Assembly: GCF_040779325.2 (NCBI RefSeq)
Contig: NZ_JBFONT020000008.1
Span: 47,742-111,741, forward strand
DNA: 64,000 bases
Source of the DNA: Aestuariibius violaceus
Lineage (GTDB): Bacteria; Pseudomonadota; Alphaproteobacteria; Rhodobacterales; Rhodobacteraceae
Direction: 5' to 3'
Below the pieces are notes generated by a model. The model was not told the origin of the DNA. It saw only the letters and a list, made by a program, of their open reading frames with translations, and made no database searches. Positions 26,894 through 35,704 of the stretch are shown piece after piece; the first letter of the stretch is position 1; every line of letters begins with the position of its first letter. Both the position numbers and the translations under genes were made by a program.

Positions 26894-27424
26894 ATGCATC
26901 TGCGCCTCATTTCCATTCCTGTCCTGTTCATGATCCTGAGTTCCTGTGCCGAGATCACCGATCTCCATTGCGCCAACATCAACTGGTACGATTTCGGCTA
27001 CCGAACCGGGCTCGACGGCAAGTCATCCTCGGTTGTCACGCGCGAGGCGGGCGTCTGCCGCGCCAGCGCGACCCTGCCTGACGAAGACCGCGCGCTCGAA
27101 GGCTACCGGGCGGGCCTGCGGGCCTATTGCACCCCGCGCAACGCCTTCCGGGTCGGCCAGCGCGGCGAAGACCTCTCGACCGCCTGTACGCGCGACGAGC
27201 TGTCCGTCATGGAGCAATCCCATCTGGTCGGCCTGCGCGACCGTCGCCTCTGGCAGCAGATCCGGAACCTCGAACGCGACCGCGACGCGCTCCGCGACCG
27301 CCGCGACAATGCCGATATCGACGACGACACGCGCCGCGAGATCCGGCGGGACATCCGCGACATCGATCGCCGCATCGACCGGCTGGAGGACCGGCGCCTC
27401 CTCCTCCTCGCGCTTCTCGACTAG
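26894..27424 (+). CDS. DUF2799-like lipoprotein with charged C-terminal coiled coil
   Basis: A 176-residue predicted lipoprotein: an N-terminal signal with lipobox LSSC (Cys near residue 18), then the DUF2799-like pattern of short WYDFGYRTGLDG and GYRAGLRAYC repeats. The C-terminal 70 residues are an Arg/Asp-rich helix (LERDRDALRDRRDN and so on), strongly predicted as a coiled coil. The signal has an unremarkable +2 residue (Ala), which would favour outer-membrane sorting. The stop codon overlaps that of the convergent glcF. Function unknown. Confidence 0.78.
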   Translation: MHLRLISIPVLFMILSSCAEITDLHCANINWYDFGYRTGLDGKSSSVVTREAGVCRASATLPDEDRALEGYRAGLRAYCTPRNAFRVGQRGEDLSTACTRDELSVMEQSHLVGLRDRRLWQQIRNLERDRDALRDRRDNADIDDDTRREIRRDIRDIDRRIDRLEDRRLLLLALLD

Positions 27425-28800
27425 GCGGACGTCTCCAGCGCGGGCGGCTTCGGGCCGCCCGTCGCCCAGTCGAGCAGTTCCACGGTATGCACCACCGGCA
27501 CCCCCGTGGCACCGCCGATCTGCATCATGCAGCCGATATTCCCCGCCGCGATCACCTCGGGCTTGACCGCCTCGAGCGTCCGCACCTTCCGCTCTTTCAG
27601 CTGGGCCGAGATCGCGGGCTGCATCAGGTTATACGTCCCCGCCGACCCGCAGCAGAGGTGGCTGTCCGACGGCTCCACCACCTCGAACCCGGCGCGCTTC
27701 AGCAGCTCCTTCGGGTGGGTCTTGATCTTCTGCCCGTGCTGCAGCGAACAGGCGGCGTGATAGGCCACGCGCAGGCCGCGCCCTTCGCCGTGGCCCGGCG
27801 CATAGACCCCACGTCCGTCGGGCGCGTCGATCCCTGCGACCCCGTCCTTCGCTGCGTTCGCACCGGGCTCCGGCGACGTTCCCATCAGCTCGATCAGCAC
27901 CTCGCTCACGTCTTTCGCCAGAGCCGAGACCCGCGCCGCATCGTCGGCCAAAGCGTCATCCAGCCGGAACATATGCCCGTAATCCTTCACCGTCGTGCCG
28001 CAGCCGCTGGTGTTGATGACGACCGCATCCAGCGGATCCCTTGCATCCTCCGCCATCCAGGCCCGGATGTTGCGCGCCGCGGTCCCGTGGCTTTCATCCG
28101 TCTTGCCCATGTGATGCACCAGCGCCCCGCAGCAGCCCTGTCCCTCGGCCACGACGACCTCGCAGCCCAGCCGCGTCAGCAGCCGGATCGTGGCATCGTT
28201 GATATCCGTGTTCAGCGCCCGCTGCGCGCAGCCCGTCATCAGAACGACACGCTTGCGCCGCGCGCCCTCGGCCGGGAAGACCTGCGGATCGTCGTTCCGG
28301 CTTACGGGAGGGATCCGCTTCGGCGCCATGTCCAGCATCGCCCGCAGCCGCGCATCGGGCACCAGCCGCCGGAACGGCCGCGCAATCTTCGCCCCCAGCA
28401 GCGCCACCCGGAACCGCCCCGGATAAGGCAGGATCCGCGCCAGCACCCAGCGCAAGGCCCGGTCATGCCAGGGCCGCTGATAATGCTCCTCGATATAGGC
28501 CCGCGCGTGATCCACCAGATGCATGTAATGCACCCCCGACGGGCAGGTCGTCATGCAGGCGAGGCACGACAGGCACCGGTCGATATGCGTGACCGTCTTC
28601 TCATCCGGCACCCGCTCGTTTTCCAACATGTCCTTGATCAGGTAGATCCGCCCCCGCGGACTATCCAGTTCGTCGCCCAGCACCTGATAGGTTGGGCAGG
28701 TCGCCGTGCAGAACCCGCAATGGACACAGGCCCGCAGGATCTCGTTCGACCGCGCGATCCCGGGATCGGCCAGCTGCGTCTCTGTGAATTCCGTTTTCAT
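27421..28800 (-). CDS. glcF: Glycolate oxidase iron-sulfur subunit GlcF
   Basis: GlcF carries electrons from the GlcD/GlcE flavoprotein to the quinone pool when glycolate is oxidised to glyoxylate. The 459 residues contain two CxxCxxCxxxCP clusters for 4Fe-4S (starting at Cys25 and near residue 77) and the two cysteine-rich CCG domains, with GCCG and CCGSAG signatures. It is the last gene of the glcD-glcE-(membrane protein)-glcF operon, 16 bases after the unknown membrane gene. Complete and of normal length. Confidence 0.95.
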   Translation of the reverse strand: MKTEFTETQLADPGIARSNEILRACVHCGFCTATCPTYQVLGDELDSPRGRIYLIKDMLENERVPDEKTVTHIDRCLSCLACMTTCPSGVHYMHLVDHARAYIEEHYQRPWHDRALRWVLARILPYPGRFRVALLGAKIARPFRRLVPDARLRAMLDMAPKRIPPVSRNDDPQVFPAEGARRKRVVLMTGCAQRALNTDINDATIRLLTRLGCEVVVAEGQGCCGALVHHMGKTDESHGTAARNIRAWMAEDARDPLDAVVINTSGCGTTVKDYGHMFRLDDALADDAARVSALAKDVSEVLIELMGTSPEPGANAAKDGVAGIDAPDGRGVYAPGHGEGRGLRVAYHAACSLQHGQKIKTHPKELLKRAGFEVVEPSDSHLCCGSAGTYNLMQPAISAQLKERKVRTLEAVKPEVIAAGNIGCMMQIGGATGVPVVHTVELLDWATGGPKPPALETSA

Positions 28801-28816
28801 AAGACGATCTCCAGCC

Positions 28817-29221
28817 CTAAGTCACTTCCGAATTGCTCAGCAACAACTCGGCAAGTTCTCCGATCAGAGCCAAAAGCCAGTACACCACGAATGGCGCCAC
28901 GCCGACCAACAGAACCCCCATCAGACCTTTCACGAGCCGGGGAAGGTGCTGCACGTACGGAGCCCGCGCCATAGTCAGCCCAGAGCCCAGCGCTAAACCG
29001 TAAGAGAAAAGCCCCACTGCCAAAATGATGTATCCCAGGCCACCATATTCGCCGGTCTGCAGCGTGCCGACGTAAAACAGGAAGGCACCGCCAACGAAAA
29101 GAACCGGCAACGTGCCCCAAAGAAGAATCCGAACAGGTCCTGTGGTTACAAGCAGGCTGGAGATAGTCATCGCCCCTCCGATCACAAGAAACCCGGCGCA
29201 GACCAAGACAATCATCATCAT
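28817..29221 (-). CDS. Small membrane protein of unknown function inside the glc operon
   Basis: A 134-residue protein with three to four hydrophobic segments: residues about 3-25, 32-52, 60-82 and 95-120. I recognise no family. Its ATG overlaps the glcE stop (ATGATGATGA junction) and it ends 16 bases before glcF, so it is translated as part of the operon. A place inside glcDEF could mean a membrane anchor or partner for the glycolate oxidase complex, or may be chance. Two or three consecutive Met codons leave the exact start open. Confidence 0.75.
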   Translation of the reverse strand: MMMIVLVCAGFLVIGGAMTISSLLVTTGPVRILLWGTLPVLFVGGAFLFYVGTLQTGEYGGLGYIILAVGLFSYGLALGSGLTMARAPYVQHLPRLVKGLMGVLLVGVAPFVVYWLLALIGELAELLLSNSEVT

Positions 29222-30375
29222 TTGGCGACACCGCCAAACAGCCCTTTCGGATCGAACCGCTCCCGGAGCCCCCGCTCCAGCGCCGCCACGCCCTCCGGCT
29301 GCGGCTCGAAGACAGGCGCCCCCGTCCCGCGCACCAGCGTGGCATGGCCCGCATAAGGCGCGATCTCCGCCCGCAGGTCCGTCCCCTCCGGCACCAAAGC
29401 CCAGACGAGACCCCCGCCCCAGTCATAGACCACCCGCACGCCCTCCGGCAGCCGCGCAGCGACCACAGGCCCGTCCGACGGCTTCACCGAAATCCGCCAG
29501 ACATCGCCGGGCGCCCCATGGAAATCCTCCACATCCCGCACCCGGCGCCACAAGGCGGCGCTGCCCTCACGCTCCAACGTGACCGCGCCGAACCGGTCCA
29601 GCAGCGTGGCCAGCTCCCCGGCCCGGTAGTCCACCGACGCCGCAAACCCCTCGATCCGCACCAGCGTCCGCCCCGGCAGATGCGCCGCCCCTGTCACGTC
29701 GTAGGGAGAGCCCAAGGCGGCCGTCAGCGCCTCCATCGCCCGGGCATCCTCCAGTCCCTCGATCACCAGCGTGGCCTCGGCCGCCGGCGCCGGCAGCACC
29801 TTCAGCGATACCTCGGTCAGCACCCCAAGCGTCCCGTAACTCCCTGCCATCAGCTTCACCAGGTCATAGCCGGTGACGTTCTTCATCACCCGCCCGCCAT
29901 TCTTCAGCGCCGTCCCCGACCCATCCACGAACCGCGCGCCAAGCAGGAAATCCCGACACGCCCCAACCTGCACACGCCGCGGCCCCGACACCCCGGCAGC
30001 GACAACCCCACCGATCGTCGGCTCCCCCTCGGCGCCCAGAAGCCCCCGATGATCCATCGGCTCGAAGGCCAGCCGCTGCCGCTCCGCCGCCAAGGCCGCC
30101 TCGACCTCCGCCAAAGCCGTCCCCGCCTGGGCAACCAGCGTCAACGCCCCCGGCTCATACAAAGTGATCCCCGACAGCCCACCGGTCCGCAGCTCCCGCC
30201 CGGACCCACCAAAAACCCGCGTCCCGCCCCCAACGATCCGCAACGGCCCATCCGCCCCGCGAACAGCCTCCACGACCTCCGCCTCACTCACAGGCCTTAA
30301 ACTCTTTGCCTCCGAAATATCCTGGGGGGAGGCCGCAGGCCGGGGGGCAACGCCCCCCTCCACGCCCGAGCTCAT
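29218..30375 (-). CDS. glcE: Glycolate oxidase subunit GlcE (FAD-binding)
   Basis: GlcE is the smaller FAD-binding-like subunit of glycolate oxidase. Family marks: RIVGGGTR near the N-terminus, TIGGVVAAGVSGPRR, KNGGRVMKNVTGYDL and YGTLGVLTEVSLKV. With the ATG at 30375, which overlaps the glcD stop (ATGA), the protein is 385 residues. Its first ~28 residues are encoded by an intergenic-type GC-rich repeat (30307-30362) and have no GlcE similarity. A GTG at 30291 preceded by AAGG would start the protein directly at the conserved part, so the start is uncertain. Confidence 0.9.
   Translation of the reverse strand: MSSGVEGGVAPRPAASPQDISEAKSLRPVSEAEVVEAVRGADGPLRIVGGGTRVFGGSGRELRTGGLSGITLYEPGALTLVAQAGTALAEVEAALAAERQRLAFEPMDHRGLLGAEGEPTIGGVVAAGVSGPRRVQVGACRDFLLGARFVDGSGTALKNGGRVMKNVTGYDLVKLMAGSYGTLGVLTEVSLKVLPAPAAEATLVIEGLEDARAMEALTAALGSPYDVTGAAHLPGRTLVRIEGFAASVDYRAGELATLLDRFGAVTLEREGSAALWRRVRDVEDFHGAPGDVWRISVKPSDGPVVAARLPEGVRVVYDWGGGLVWALVPEGTDLRAEIAPYAGHATLVRGTGAPVFEPQPEGVAALERGLRERFDPKGLFGGVAK
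30307..30362 (-). repeat. GC-rich hairpin repeat of intergenic type at the glcD/glcE junction
   Basis: Contains GGGGGG...CCCCCC and GGCC-GCA-GGCC self-complementary blocks next to CGAAATATCC. I recognise this kind of sequence as a frequent short element between genes in Rhodobacteraceae genomes; here it lies inside the 5' part of the glcE frame. Confidence 0.5.
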
Positions 30376-31820
30376 TGCGCCGCGATCCGGGCCGCGCGCC
30401 GGTCCTCCGACACCGCCAGCGGAAACACCTTCGCGGGGTTCAGCAGCCACGACGGGTCGAACACGTCCTTCACCGCCATCTGAGCCTCCATATCCGCGTC
30501 CGAGAACTGCACCCCCATCAGGTCGCGCTTTTCCACGCCCACCCCATGCTCTCCGGTCAGGCAGCCGCCCGCCTCGACGCACAGCTTCAGGATCTCCGCG
30601 CCCAGCGCCTCGCAGGTCTCCAGCTGCCCTTCGGTGTTGGAATCGAACAGGATCAGCGGATGCATGTTCCCGTCCCCCGCATGGAACACATTCGCCACGT
30701 CCAGCCCGTATTCCTTCGACAGCTCCCCGATCCGCCGCAGGACCATCGGCAGCGACGACACCGGGATCGTCCCGTCGAGGCACATGTAATCGTTGATCTG
30801 CCCCATCGCGCCGAAGGCCGACTTGCGCCCCAGCCAGATCCGCCCAGCCTCGTCCGCATCCTTGGCCTCGCGCAGCTCGACCGGGTTATGCTTGCGGGCG
30901 ATCTGCAGGATCACGCCCAGCTGTTCGTCGATCTCGGCTTCCGACCCCTCGACCTCCACGATCAGCAGGGCCTCGCACATCGGATAGCCCGCGCCGGCGA
31001 AGGCTTCGCAGGCCTCGATACACGGCCGGTCCATGAACTCGATCGCCACCGGCAGCACGCCCGCGCGGATGATGTCGCTCACCACCTGCCCGGCCACTTC
31101 CGAGCTGTCGTAGCCCATCAGCACCGGCCGTGCGCCCTCGGGCTTGCGCAGGATCCGCAAGGTCGCCTCCGTCACGACGCCCAGCTGCCCTTCCGACCCG
31201 CAGATCAGCCCCAGCAGGTCATATCCCGCCGGGTCCAGATGCGCCCCGCCGATCTCCAGCACCGTGCCGTCCATCTGCACCAGCGTCACGCCCAGCAGGT
31301 TGTTCGTCGTCACGCCATATTTCAGGCAATGCGCCCCGCCCGAATTCATCGCGATATTTCCAGCGATCGCGCAAGCGAGCTGGGACGACGGGTCCGGCGC
31401 GTAGAAGAACCCGTTCTCCTCCACCGCGCCGGTCACCGACAGGTTCGTCCGCCCGGTTTGCACCCGGATCACCCGGTTCGCGTAATCCGTCTCCAGCACC
31501 TGGTTCATCCGCGCGACCCCCAGGATCACGCTGTCCTCCGTCGGCAACGCCCCGCCCGCCAGCGACGTCCCCGATCCCCGCGGCACGACCGGCACGCCCA
31601 TCCGGTGACAGATCCGGAGCGCTGCCGAGACCTCCTCCGTCGATGCAGGCAACACCACGGCCAGCGGCGGGCAGCGATAGGCCGTCAGCGCGTCGCATTC
31701 ATAGGCCCGCGTCTCCGCCGGGTCCGAGATCACGGCGTCCGCGGGCAGCACGCTCCGCAACTCCGCGACCAAAGCCGCCTTGCGCGACAGCACCGTCGCG
31801 TCGGGAACCGGCATCTCCAT
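30372..31820 (-). CDS. glcD: Glycolate oxidase catalytic subunit GlcD
   Basis: A 482-residue FAD enzyme that oxidises glycolate (and D-lactate) to the keto acid. It has the N-terminal PCMH-type FAD domain (VPRGSGTSLAGGA near residue 91, then GNIAMNSGGAHCLKYG) and the C-terminal substrate domain ending with the conserved GEHGVGVEKR motif. GAGGGAGGA upstream gives a strong ribosome site. It is the first gene of the operon, with a 133-base region shared with the divergent gene at 31954; no GlcC-type regulator is present in the window. Confidence 0.95.
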   Translation of the reverse strand: MEMPVPDATVLSRKAALVAELRSVLPADAVISDPAETRAYECDALTAYRCPPLAVVLPASTEEVSAALRICHRMGVPVVPRGSGTSLAGGALPTEDSVILGVARMNQVLETDYANRVIRVQTGRTNLSVTGAVEENGFFYAPDPSSQLACAIAGNIAMNSGGAHCLKYGVTTNNLLGVTLVQMDGTVLEIGGAHLDPAGYDLLGLICGSEGQLGVVTEATLRILRKPEGARPVLMGYDSSEVAGQVVSDIIRAGVLPVAIEFMDRPCIEACEAFAGAGYPMCEALLIVEVEGSEAEIDEQLGVILQIARKHNPVELREAKDADEAGRIWLGRKSAFGAMGQINDYMCLDGTIPVSSLPMVLRRIGELSKEYGLDVANVFHAGDGNMHPLILFDSNTEGQLETCEALGAEILKLCVEAGGCLTGEHGVGVEKRDLMGVQFSDADMEAQMAVKDVFDPSWLLNPAKVFPLAVSEDRRAARIAAQ

Positions 31821-31953
31821 GGCATATCCTCCCTCGAAGAATTGGTAAGATTATATGACCACTTTCCTGAACCGGCAATTCCTTTCCCCGCGGCCCGCCG
31901 CCACACCCTTTTGTGACTGCCCCCGCGCGCTCACCCACTCTAAGGTCGCGCCC

Positions 31954-32307
31954 ATGTTCAGATACCTCATCCCCTTCCTTATCCCCGCCACACTCGCCGC
32001 CGAGGCCCCTGTCATCGAAAACGCCACCGCCGAGCGGACGGGCGACACCTGGCGCTTCGACGTCACGATCAGCCACCCCGATACCGGCTGGGACCACTAC
32101 GCCGACGGGTGGGAGGTGCTGGACGCGAACGGCAACTCACTCGGCCTGCGCACCCTCTTCCACCCCCATGTCGAGGAACAACCCTTCACCCGCTCCCTTA
32201 CCGGCGTCGAAATCCCAGACGGCACGACATCGGTCTTCATCCGCGCCCGCTGCTCCGTCGACGGCTGGTCCGACGAGAGGGTCGAGGTGTCCTTGACCGG
32301 CAGCTGA
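31954..32307 (+). CDS. Small exported protein of unknown function
   Basis: A 117-residue protein with a signal peptide (MFRYLIPFLIPATLAAEA) and a mature part of about 100 residues that looks all-beta: alternating strands around GWDHYADGWEVLDANG and TTSVFIRARCSVDGWS. A single Cys is in the mature chain. The ATG at 31954 is chosen because it starts the signal peptide. It is divergent from glcD. I recognise no named family, although small beta-sandwich proteins of this type are common in marine alphaproteobacteria. Confidence 0.75.
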   Translation: MFRYLIPFLIPATLAAEAPVIENATAERTGDTWRFDVTISHPDTGWDHYADGWEVLDANGNSLGLRTLFHPHVEEQPFTRSLTGVEIPDGTTSVFIRARCSVDGWSDERVEVSLTGS

Positions 32308-32418
32308 TCTGCGGGCCGGCGCTCCAAGCGCCGGGGAAACAGGCCGACTTGCGACAACGATCATCTTGACAGCCCAGATCGTCGCGAAGGGCATTTGCGC
32401 AAATGCTGACCAAAGCGG

Positions 32419-33063
32419 TCATTGGTCCTCCGCGCTGGCATACCAGGCCTTCGTGGCCCCACACGCATCCAAGGCGCGCCCGTAGGCGCCCCGCCCTCTG
32501 ATGCGTTCCAGATATGTCTGCACGGCCTTGTCAAAGACCACGCCGCCACCCCTTTCGGCCAGGTTCAGGGCATAGGTCACCGAGATGTCGGACGCCGTGA
32601 AGGTCTCGCCCGCAAGATACGGCGTGCGCTCAAGCTGCCGCGTCACCAGATCCATCCGGCTCTCGAACTGCGCAAGCGTATGGGCGGCGGTCGGATTCCG
32701 CTGCTCGGCCTCCGTCGGCAACCTGCGAGCATTGACGTAGAAGAACATCGCGGTCGCCAGTCCGGCCTCGCCAAGGTGAAGGAATTGCTGGTAGGCGGGA
32801 AAGGCAGGATCCTGCGGGTCCGGCGCGAGCGGCGTCGGCCCGTAACGGGCCATCACGTATTCCATGATGGCGATCGACTCGACCATCGTCACATCGCCGT
32901 CCCGGATCGCGGGGATGAAGCCGGCCGGGTTAATGGCGAAGAACTCGGCATCCTCCTCCGCGCCCGCCAGAAGATCGACCGGCCTCAGCCGGTAGGCGAG
33001 CGCCATCTCCTCCAGCAGCCAGACAACGCGAAGCCCTCTCCCTTCACCGAAGACGGTGATCAT
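32419..33063 (-). CDS. Glutathione S-transferase family protein
   Basis: A 214-residue cytosolic GST-type protein. The N-terminal thioredoxin-fold domain (residues 1-78) has GRGLRVVWLLEEMAL, NPAGFIPAIRDGD with the cis-Pro, and the glutathione gamma-Glu-binding ESIAIMEYV. The C-terminal helical domain has the FTASDISVTYAL N-cap box. It is divergent from the TetR operon across 287 bases and may share its regulation. Substrate unknown. Confidence 0.9.
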   Translation of the reverse strand: MITVFGEGRGLRVVWLLEEMALAYRLRPVDLLAGAEEDAEFFAINPAGFIPAIRDGDVTMVESIAIMEYVMARYGPTPLAPDPQDPAFPAYQQFLHLGEAGLATAMFFYVNARRLPTEAEQRNPTAAHTLAQFESRMDLVTRQLERTPYLAGETFTASDISVTYALNLAERGGGVVFDKAVQTYLERIRGRGAYGRALDACGATKAWYASAEDQ

Positions 33064-33321
33064 GTCACATGTCCCTCTCCTGCGGGGGCCGATCGGTCGC
33101 CCGGCAATGCCGCAAACGCAGCCAGGCTATCGCGCGCCGCGGGGCATGTCATGCGAGCAGGCGGCGTTTTTCTTGAGGCTCGCTTTCCGCGTCAATGCGG
33201 CCAAGGCTGAACAGATCCACTCTGGGCTCAACTCGGCAGGCGGCCGCAGCCTTGGAGCGCGCGCCCTTCCGCAAACAGCCCAAGCGCATGGTCGCAAACG
33301 CCTCTCACCTTCGCCTTGAAT

Positions 33322-33343
33322 ACATACCAACTGTATGGTATGT
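33322..33343. promoter_or_regulatory. TetR-type operator upstream of the TetR-VOC-GST operon
   Basis: Perfect 8-base inverted repeat ACATACCA / TGGTATGT around ACTGTA, ending 7 bases before the TetR start codon. Size and symmetry fit a TetR-family dimer site, so autorepression is likely. Confidence 0.65.
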
Positions 33344-33350
33344 GAGTCGC

Positions 33351-33983
33351 ATGCCCAGACCCACCAAACAAGCCCCCGAGCGCGGCGATGCGCGCTCCCG
33401 CCTTCTGGAGGCAGCCCGGGACGTCATCCGCCAAAAGGGTTTCACTGCCACGACCGTCGACGATCTCTGCAAGGCCGCAGGCGTGACCAAGGGCGCCTAT
33501 TTCCACCATTTCGACAGCAAGGAGGCGCTCGGCGTCGCCGTTGCCAATTACTGGTCAGAGACGACAGGCGCCCTTTTCGAGAACGCCCCCTACCACAGGC
33601 CCGCCAACCCGCTCGACCGGGTGCTGGCCTATATCGACTTCCGCAAATCGCTGATCGCGGGCGATCTGGCGGAATTCACCTGCCTCGTCGGGACCATGGC
33701 GCAAGAGACCTATATCTCGCACCCCGCCATCCGCGACGCCTGCGCCGCCAGCATCCTCGGCCACGCCGAAACGCTCGAGGCGGATATCGCCGCAGCCATG
33801 GACGCCCGCGCCCTCACCCCCGGCTGGACGCCCAAGGACCTCGCCCACCACATCCAGGCCGTCATCCAGGGCGCCTTCATCCTCGCCAAAGCGACAGACA
33901 GCCCTGCGAGCGCCCAATCCAGCCTCGACCATCTGAGCCGCTACATCCGCCTCCTTCTCGCGGCCCCCCGGCCAAAGGTCTGA
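33351..33983 (+). CDS. TetR/AcrR-family transcriptional repressor
   Basis: A 210-residue regulator. The N-terminal HTH (residues about 12-58) shows LLEAARDVIRQKGFTATTVDDLCKAAGVTKGAYFHHF as a textbook TetR pattern, here spanning two overlapping blocks. The C-terminal domain is helical with HPAIRDACAASI. The ATG at 33351 sits just after a palindromic operator; an open frame extends upstream but would run through that site. It leads an operon of two VOC proteins, a GST and possibly a SnoaL-like protein, and probably represses them until a reactive compound is bound. Confidence 0.92.
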   Translation: MPRPTKQAPERGDARSRLLEAARDVIRQKGFTATTVDDLCKAAGVTKGAYFHHFDSKEALGVAVANYWSETTGALFENAPYHRPANPLDRVLAYIDFRKSLIAGDLAEFTCLVGTMAQETYISHPAIRDACAASILGHAETLEADIAAAMDARALTPGWTPKDLAHHIQAVIQGAFILAKATDSPASAQSSLDHLSRYIRLLLAAPRPKV

Positions 33984-33985
33984 CC

Positions 33986-34471
33986 ATGCCCGACCGTCCC
34001 AATGCCCGCACCTGCATCTTCCTCAAGGAAAAGGCCGGCGAAGCCGCCCGCTTCTACGCCGCGACCCTCCCCGACACGCATGTCGACCACATCCAGCCAA
34101 TCGGACCGGGCATGGAGATGGTCCTCTTCCGGGTCATGGGTACGCCCTTCATGGCGATGGATGGCAACGACAGCTTCACGCCCAAACACGATCACTCGAT
34201 CTCGGTCGCGACCCTCGACCAGGACGAAACCGACCGCCTCTGGACCGCGCTGACCGACGGGGGGAGCGAGGGGAATTGCGGCTGGCTCTGTGACCGTTAC
34301 GGGGTCCACTGGCAGGTCGTGCCCACAGCCCTCACCCACATGCTCTCCGACCCCGACAGGGCAGCGGCGGGGCGGGCGCAGGCCGCCATGATGCAGATGA
34401 AGAAGATTGATATCGCCGCGATGCGTGCGGCGTTCGACGGACACGACCAGACCAAAGGAGATCGACAATGA
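33986..34471 (+). CDS. VOC-family (PhnB-like) protein
   Basis: A 161-residue protein of the PhnB/glyoxalase-like group of the vicinal oxygen chelate fold. The pattern CIFLKEKAGEAARFYAATLPD, PFMAMDGND and GNCGWLCDRYGVHWQVVP is typical of the family. It starts two bases after the TetR stop and ends overlapping the next VOC gene by four bases. It is paralogous to that neighbour (same CGW-DR(Y/W)G-WQ block). Substrate unknown; a detoxifying role is inferred from the operon. Confidence 0.88.
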   Translation: MPDRPNARTCIFLKEKAGEAARFYAATLPDTHVDHIQPIGPGMEMVLFRVMGTPFMAMDGNDSFTPKHDHSISVATLDQDETDRLWTALTDGGSEGNCGWLCDRYGVHWQVVPTALTHMLSDPDRAAAGRAQAAMMQMKKIDIAAMRAAFDGHDQTKGDRQ

Positions 34472-34959
34472 CCGATATCGTCACCTGCCTGTGGTTCGAC
34501 CATGGCCAGGCCGCGAAAGCCGCCGCCTTCTATGCCGAGACCTTCCCCGACAGCCATGTGGGCCGGGTCAACACCGCGCCCGCCGACTTCCCCGGCGGGC
34601 AGGAAGGGGCGGAGCTGACCGTGGAGTTCACCGTCCTCGGCCGCCGCTTCCTCGGGCTCAATGGCGGGCCGGTCTTCACCCCGAACGAAGCCGTCAGCTT
34701 CATGGTCGTGACCGAGGATCAGGCAGAAACCGACCGCTACTGGGACGCCATCATCGGCACTGGCGGGACGGAAAGCGCCTGCGGCTGGTGCAAGGACCGC
34801 TGGGGCCATTCCTGGCAGATCACGCCGCGCCTCCTGCTCGATCTGACGGCCGATCCGGATCGCGCCAAGGCCAAGCGCGTCTGCGACGCGATGATGACCA
34901 TGGGCAAGATCGACATCGCCACGCTTGACCGCGCCGCGACGGGCGAACCGGTGGCATGA
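34468..34959 (+). CDS. VOC-family (PhnB-like) protein, second copy
   Basis: A 163-residue PhnB-like VOC protein. Key blocks are CLWFDHGQAAKAAAFYAETF, FLGLNGGPVFTPNEAVSFM and ACGWCKDRWGHSWQITP. It is a diverged tandem relative of the preceding gene and overlaps both neighbours by ATGA junctions, so the four genes are translationally coupled. An internal metal site, if present, would involve the His/Glu of the beta-alpha-beta units; I cannot confirm it from sequence. Confidence 0.9.
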   Translation: MTDIVTCLWFDHGQAAKAAAFYAETFPDSHVGRVNTAPADFPGGQEGAELTVEFTVLGRRFLGLNGGPVFTPNEAVSFMVVTEDQAETDRYWDAIIGTGGTESACGWCKDRWGHSWQITPRLLLDLTADPDRAKAKRVCDAMMTMGKIDIATLDRAATGEPVA

Positions 34960-35630
34960 CCGGCCTCGTCCTCACGACGCTCGCCTGGGTACCGGACTTC
35001 CCGCGCGGGTATGTGCGCGACCTGCGCGTCCGGTGGGCGCTGGAAGAGGCCGGGCTGCCCTACAGCGTCAGGACGGTCTCCGGCAAGGATCGCGGGGCCG
35101 AACATCTCGCCCGGCAGCCCTTCGGACAGGTCCCGATTCTGACCGACGGCGACATCACCCTTTTCGAAAGCGGCGCCATCCTCGTCCATCTGGGTCTGCA
35201 GACCCCCGTGCTGATGCCCGAAGATCCCAAAGGGCGCGCGGAGGTCCTGCAATGGGTCTTCGCCGCCGTGAACTCGGTCGAAACCGCCGCCCTGCCGCGG
35301 ATCATCTGCGACTTCGCCAAGGATGACACCCGCACCCCCGGACGCGAGGCGCTGGATACCTATCTGACCGGCCGCCTCGACGGGATGGAGGCCGTTCTGG
35401 CGACGCGCGACTGGCTGGCCGGCCGCTTTTCCATCGCCGACATTCTCATGGCGGACGCTTTCCGCCTCTTCGACGGAACTGACATCCTGGCGGATCACCC
35501 GGCCTGCCAGGGCTATGTGGACCGCGCCACCGCCCGCCCCGCCTTCCAGAAGGCCCTTGCCGACCAGCTGGCGCATTTCGCGGCGGCCGACGCGCAGATC
35601 GCCGCACCGGCGGGCGCCATCGACGTCTGA
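34956..35630 (+). CDS. Glutathione S-transferase family protein
   Basis: A 224-residue GST-type protein. The N-terminal domain has RVRWALEEAGLPYSV, FGQVPILTDGD with cis-Pro, and ESGAILVHLG for gamma-glutamyl binding; the C-terminal domain has RFSIADILMADAF. ATGA overlap with the VOC gene shows operon membership. It differs from the divergent GST at 32419, so the locus has two unrelated-looking GST genes flanking one repressor. Confidence 0.9.
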   Translation: MTGLVLTTLAWVPDFPRGYVRDLRVRWALEEAGLPYSVRTVSGKDRGAEHLARQPFGQVPILTDGDITLFESGAILVHLGLQTPVLMPEDPKGRAEVLQWVFAAVNSVETAALPRIICDFAKDDTRTPGREALDTYLTGRLDGMEAVLATRDWLAGRFSIADILMADAFRLFDGTDILADHPACQGYVDRATARPAFQKALADQLAHFAAADAQIAAPAGAIDV

Positions 35631-35704
35631 ACGGCCAGGCGCCAGGGAGACAAGATCACCACAGCCCAGCCCCAAACCGCAAGACAACAGGAGAGAGAGA
35701 AGCA

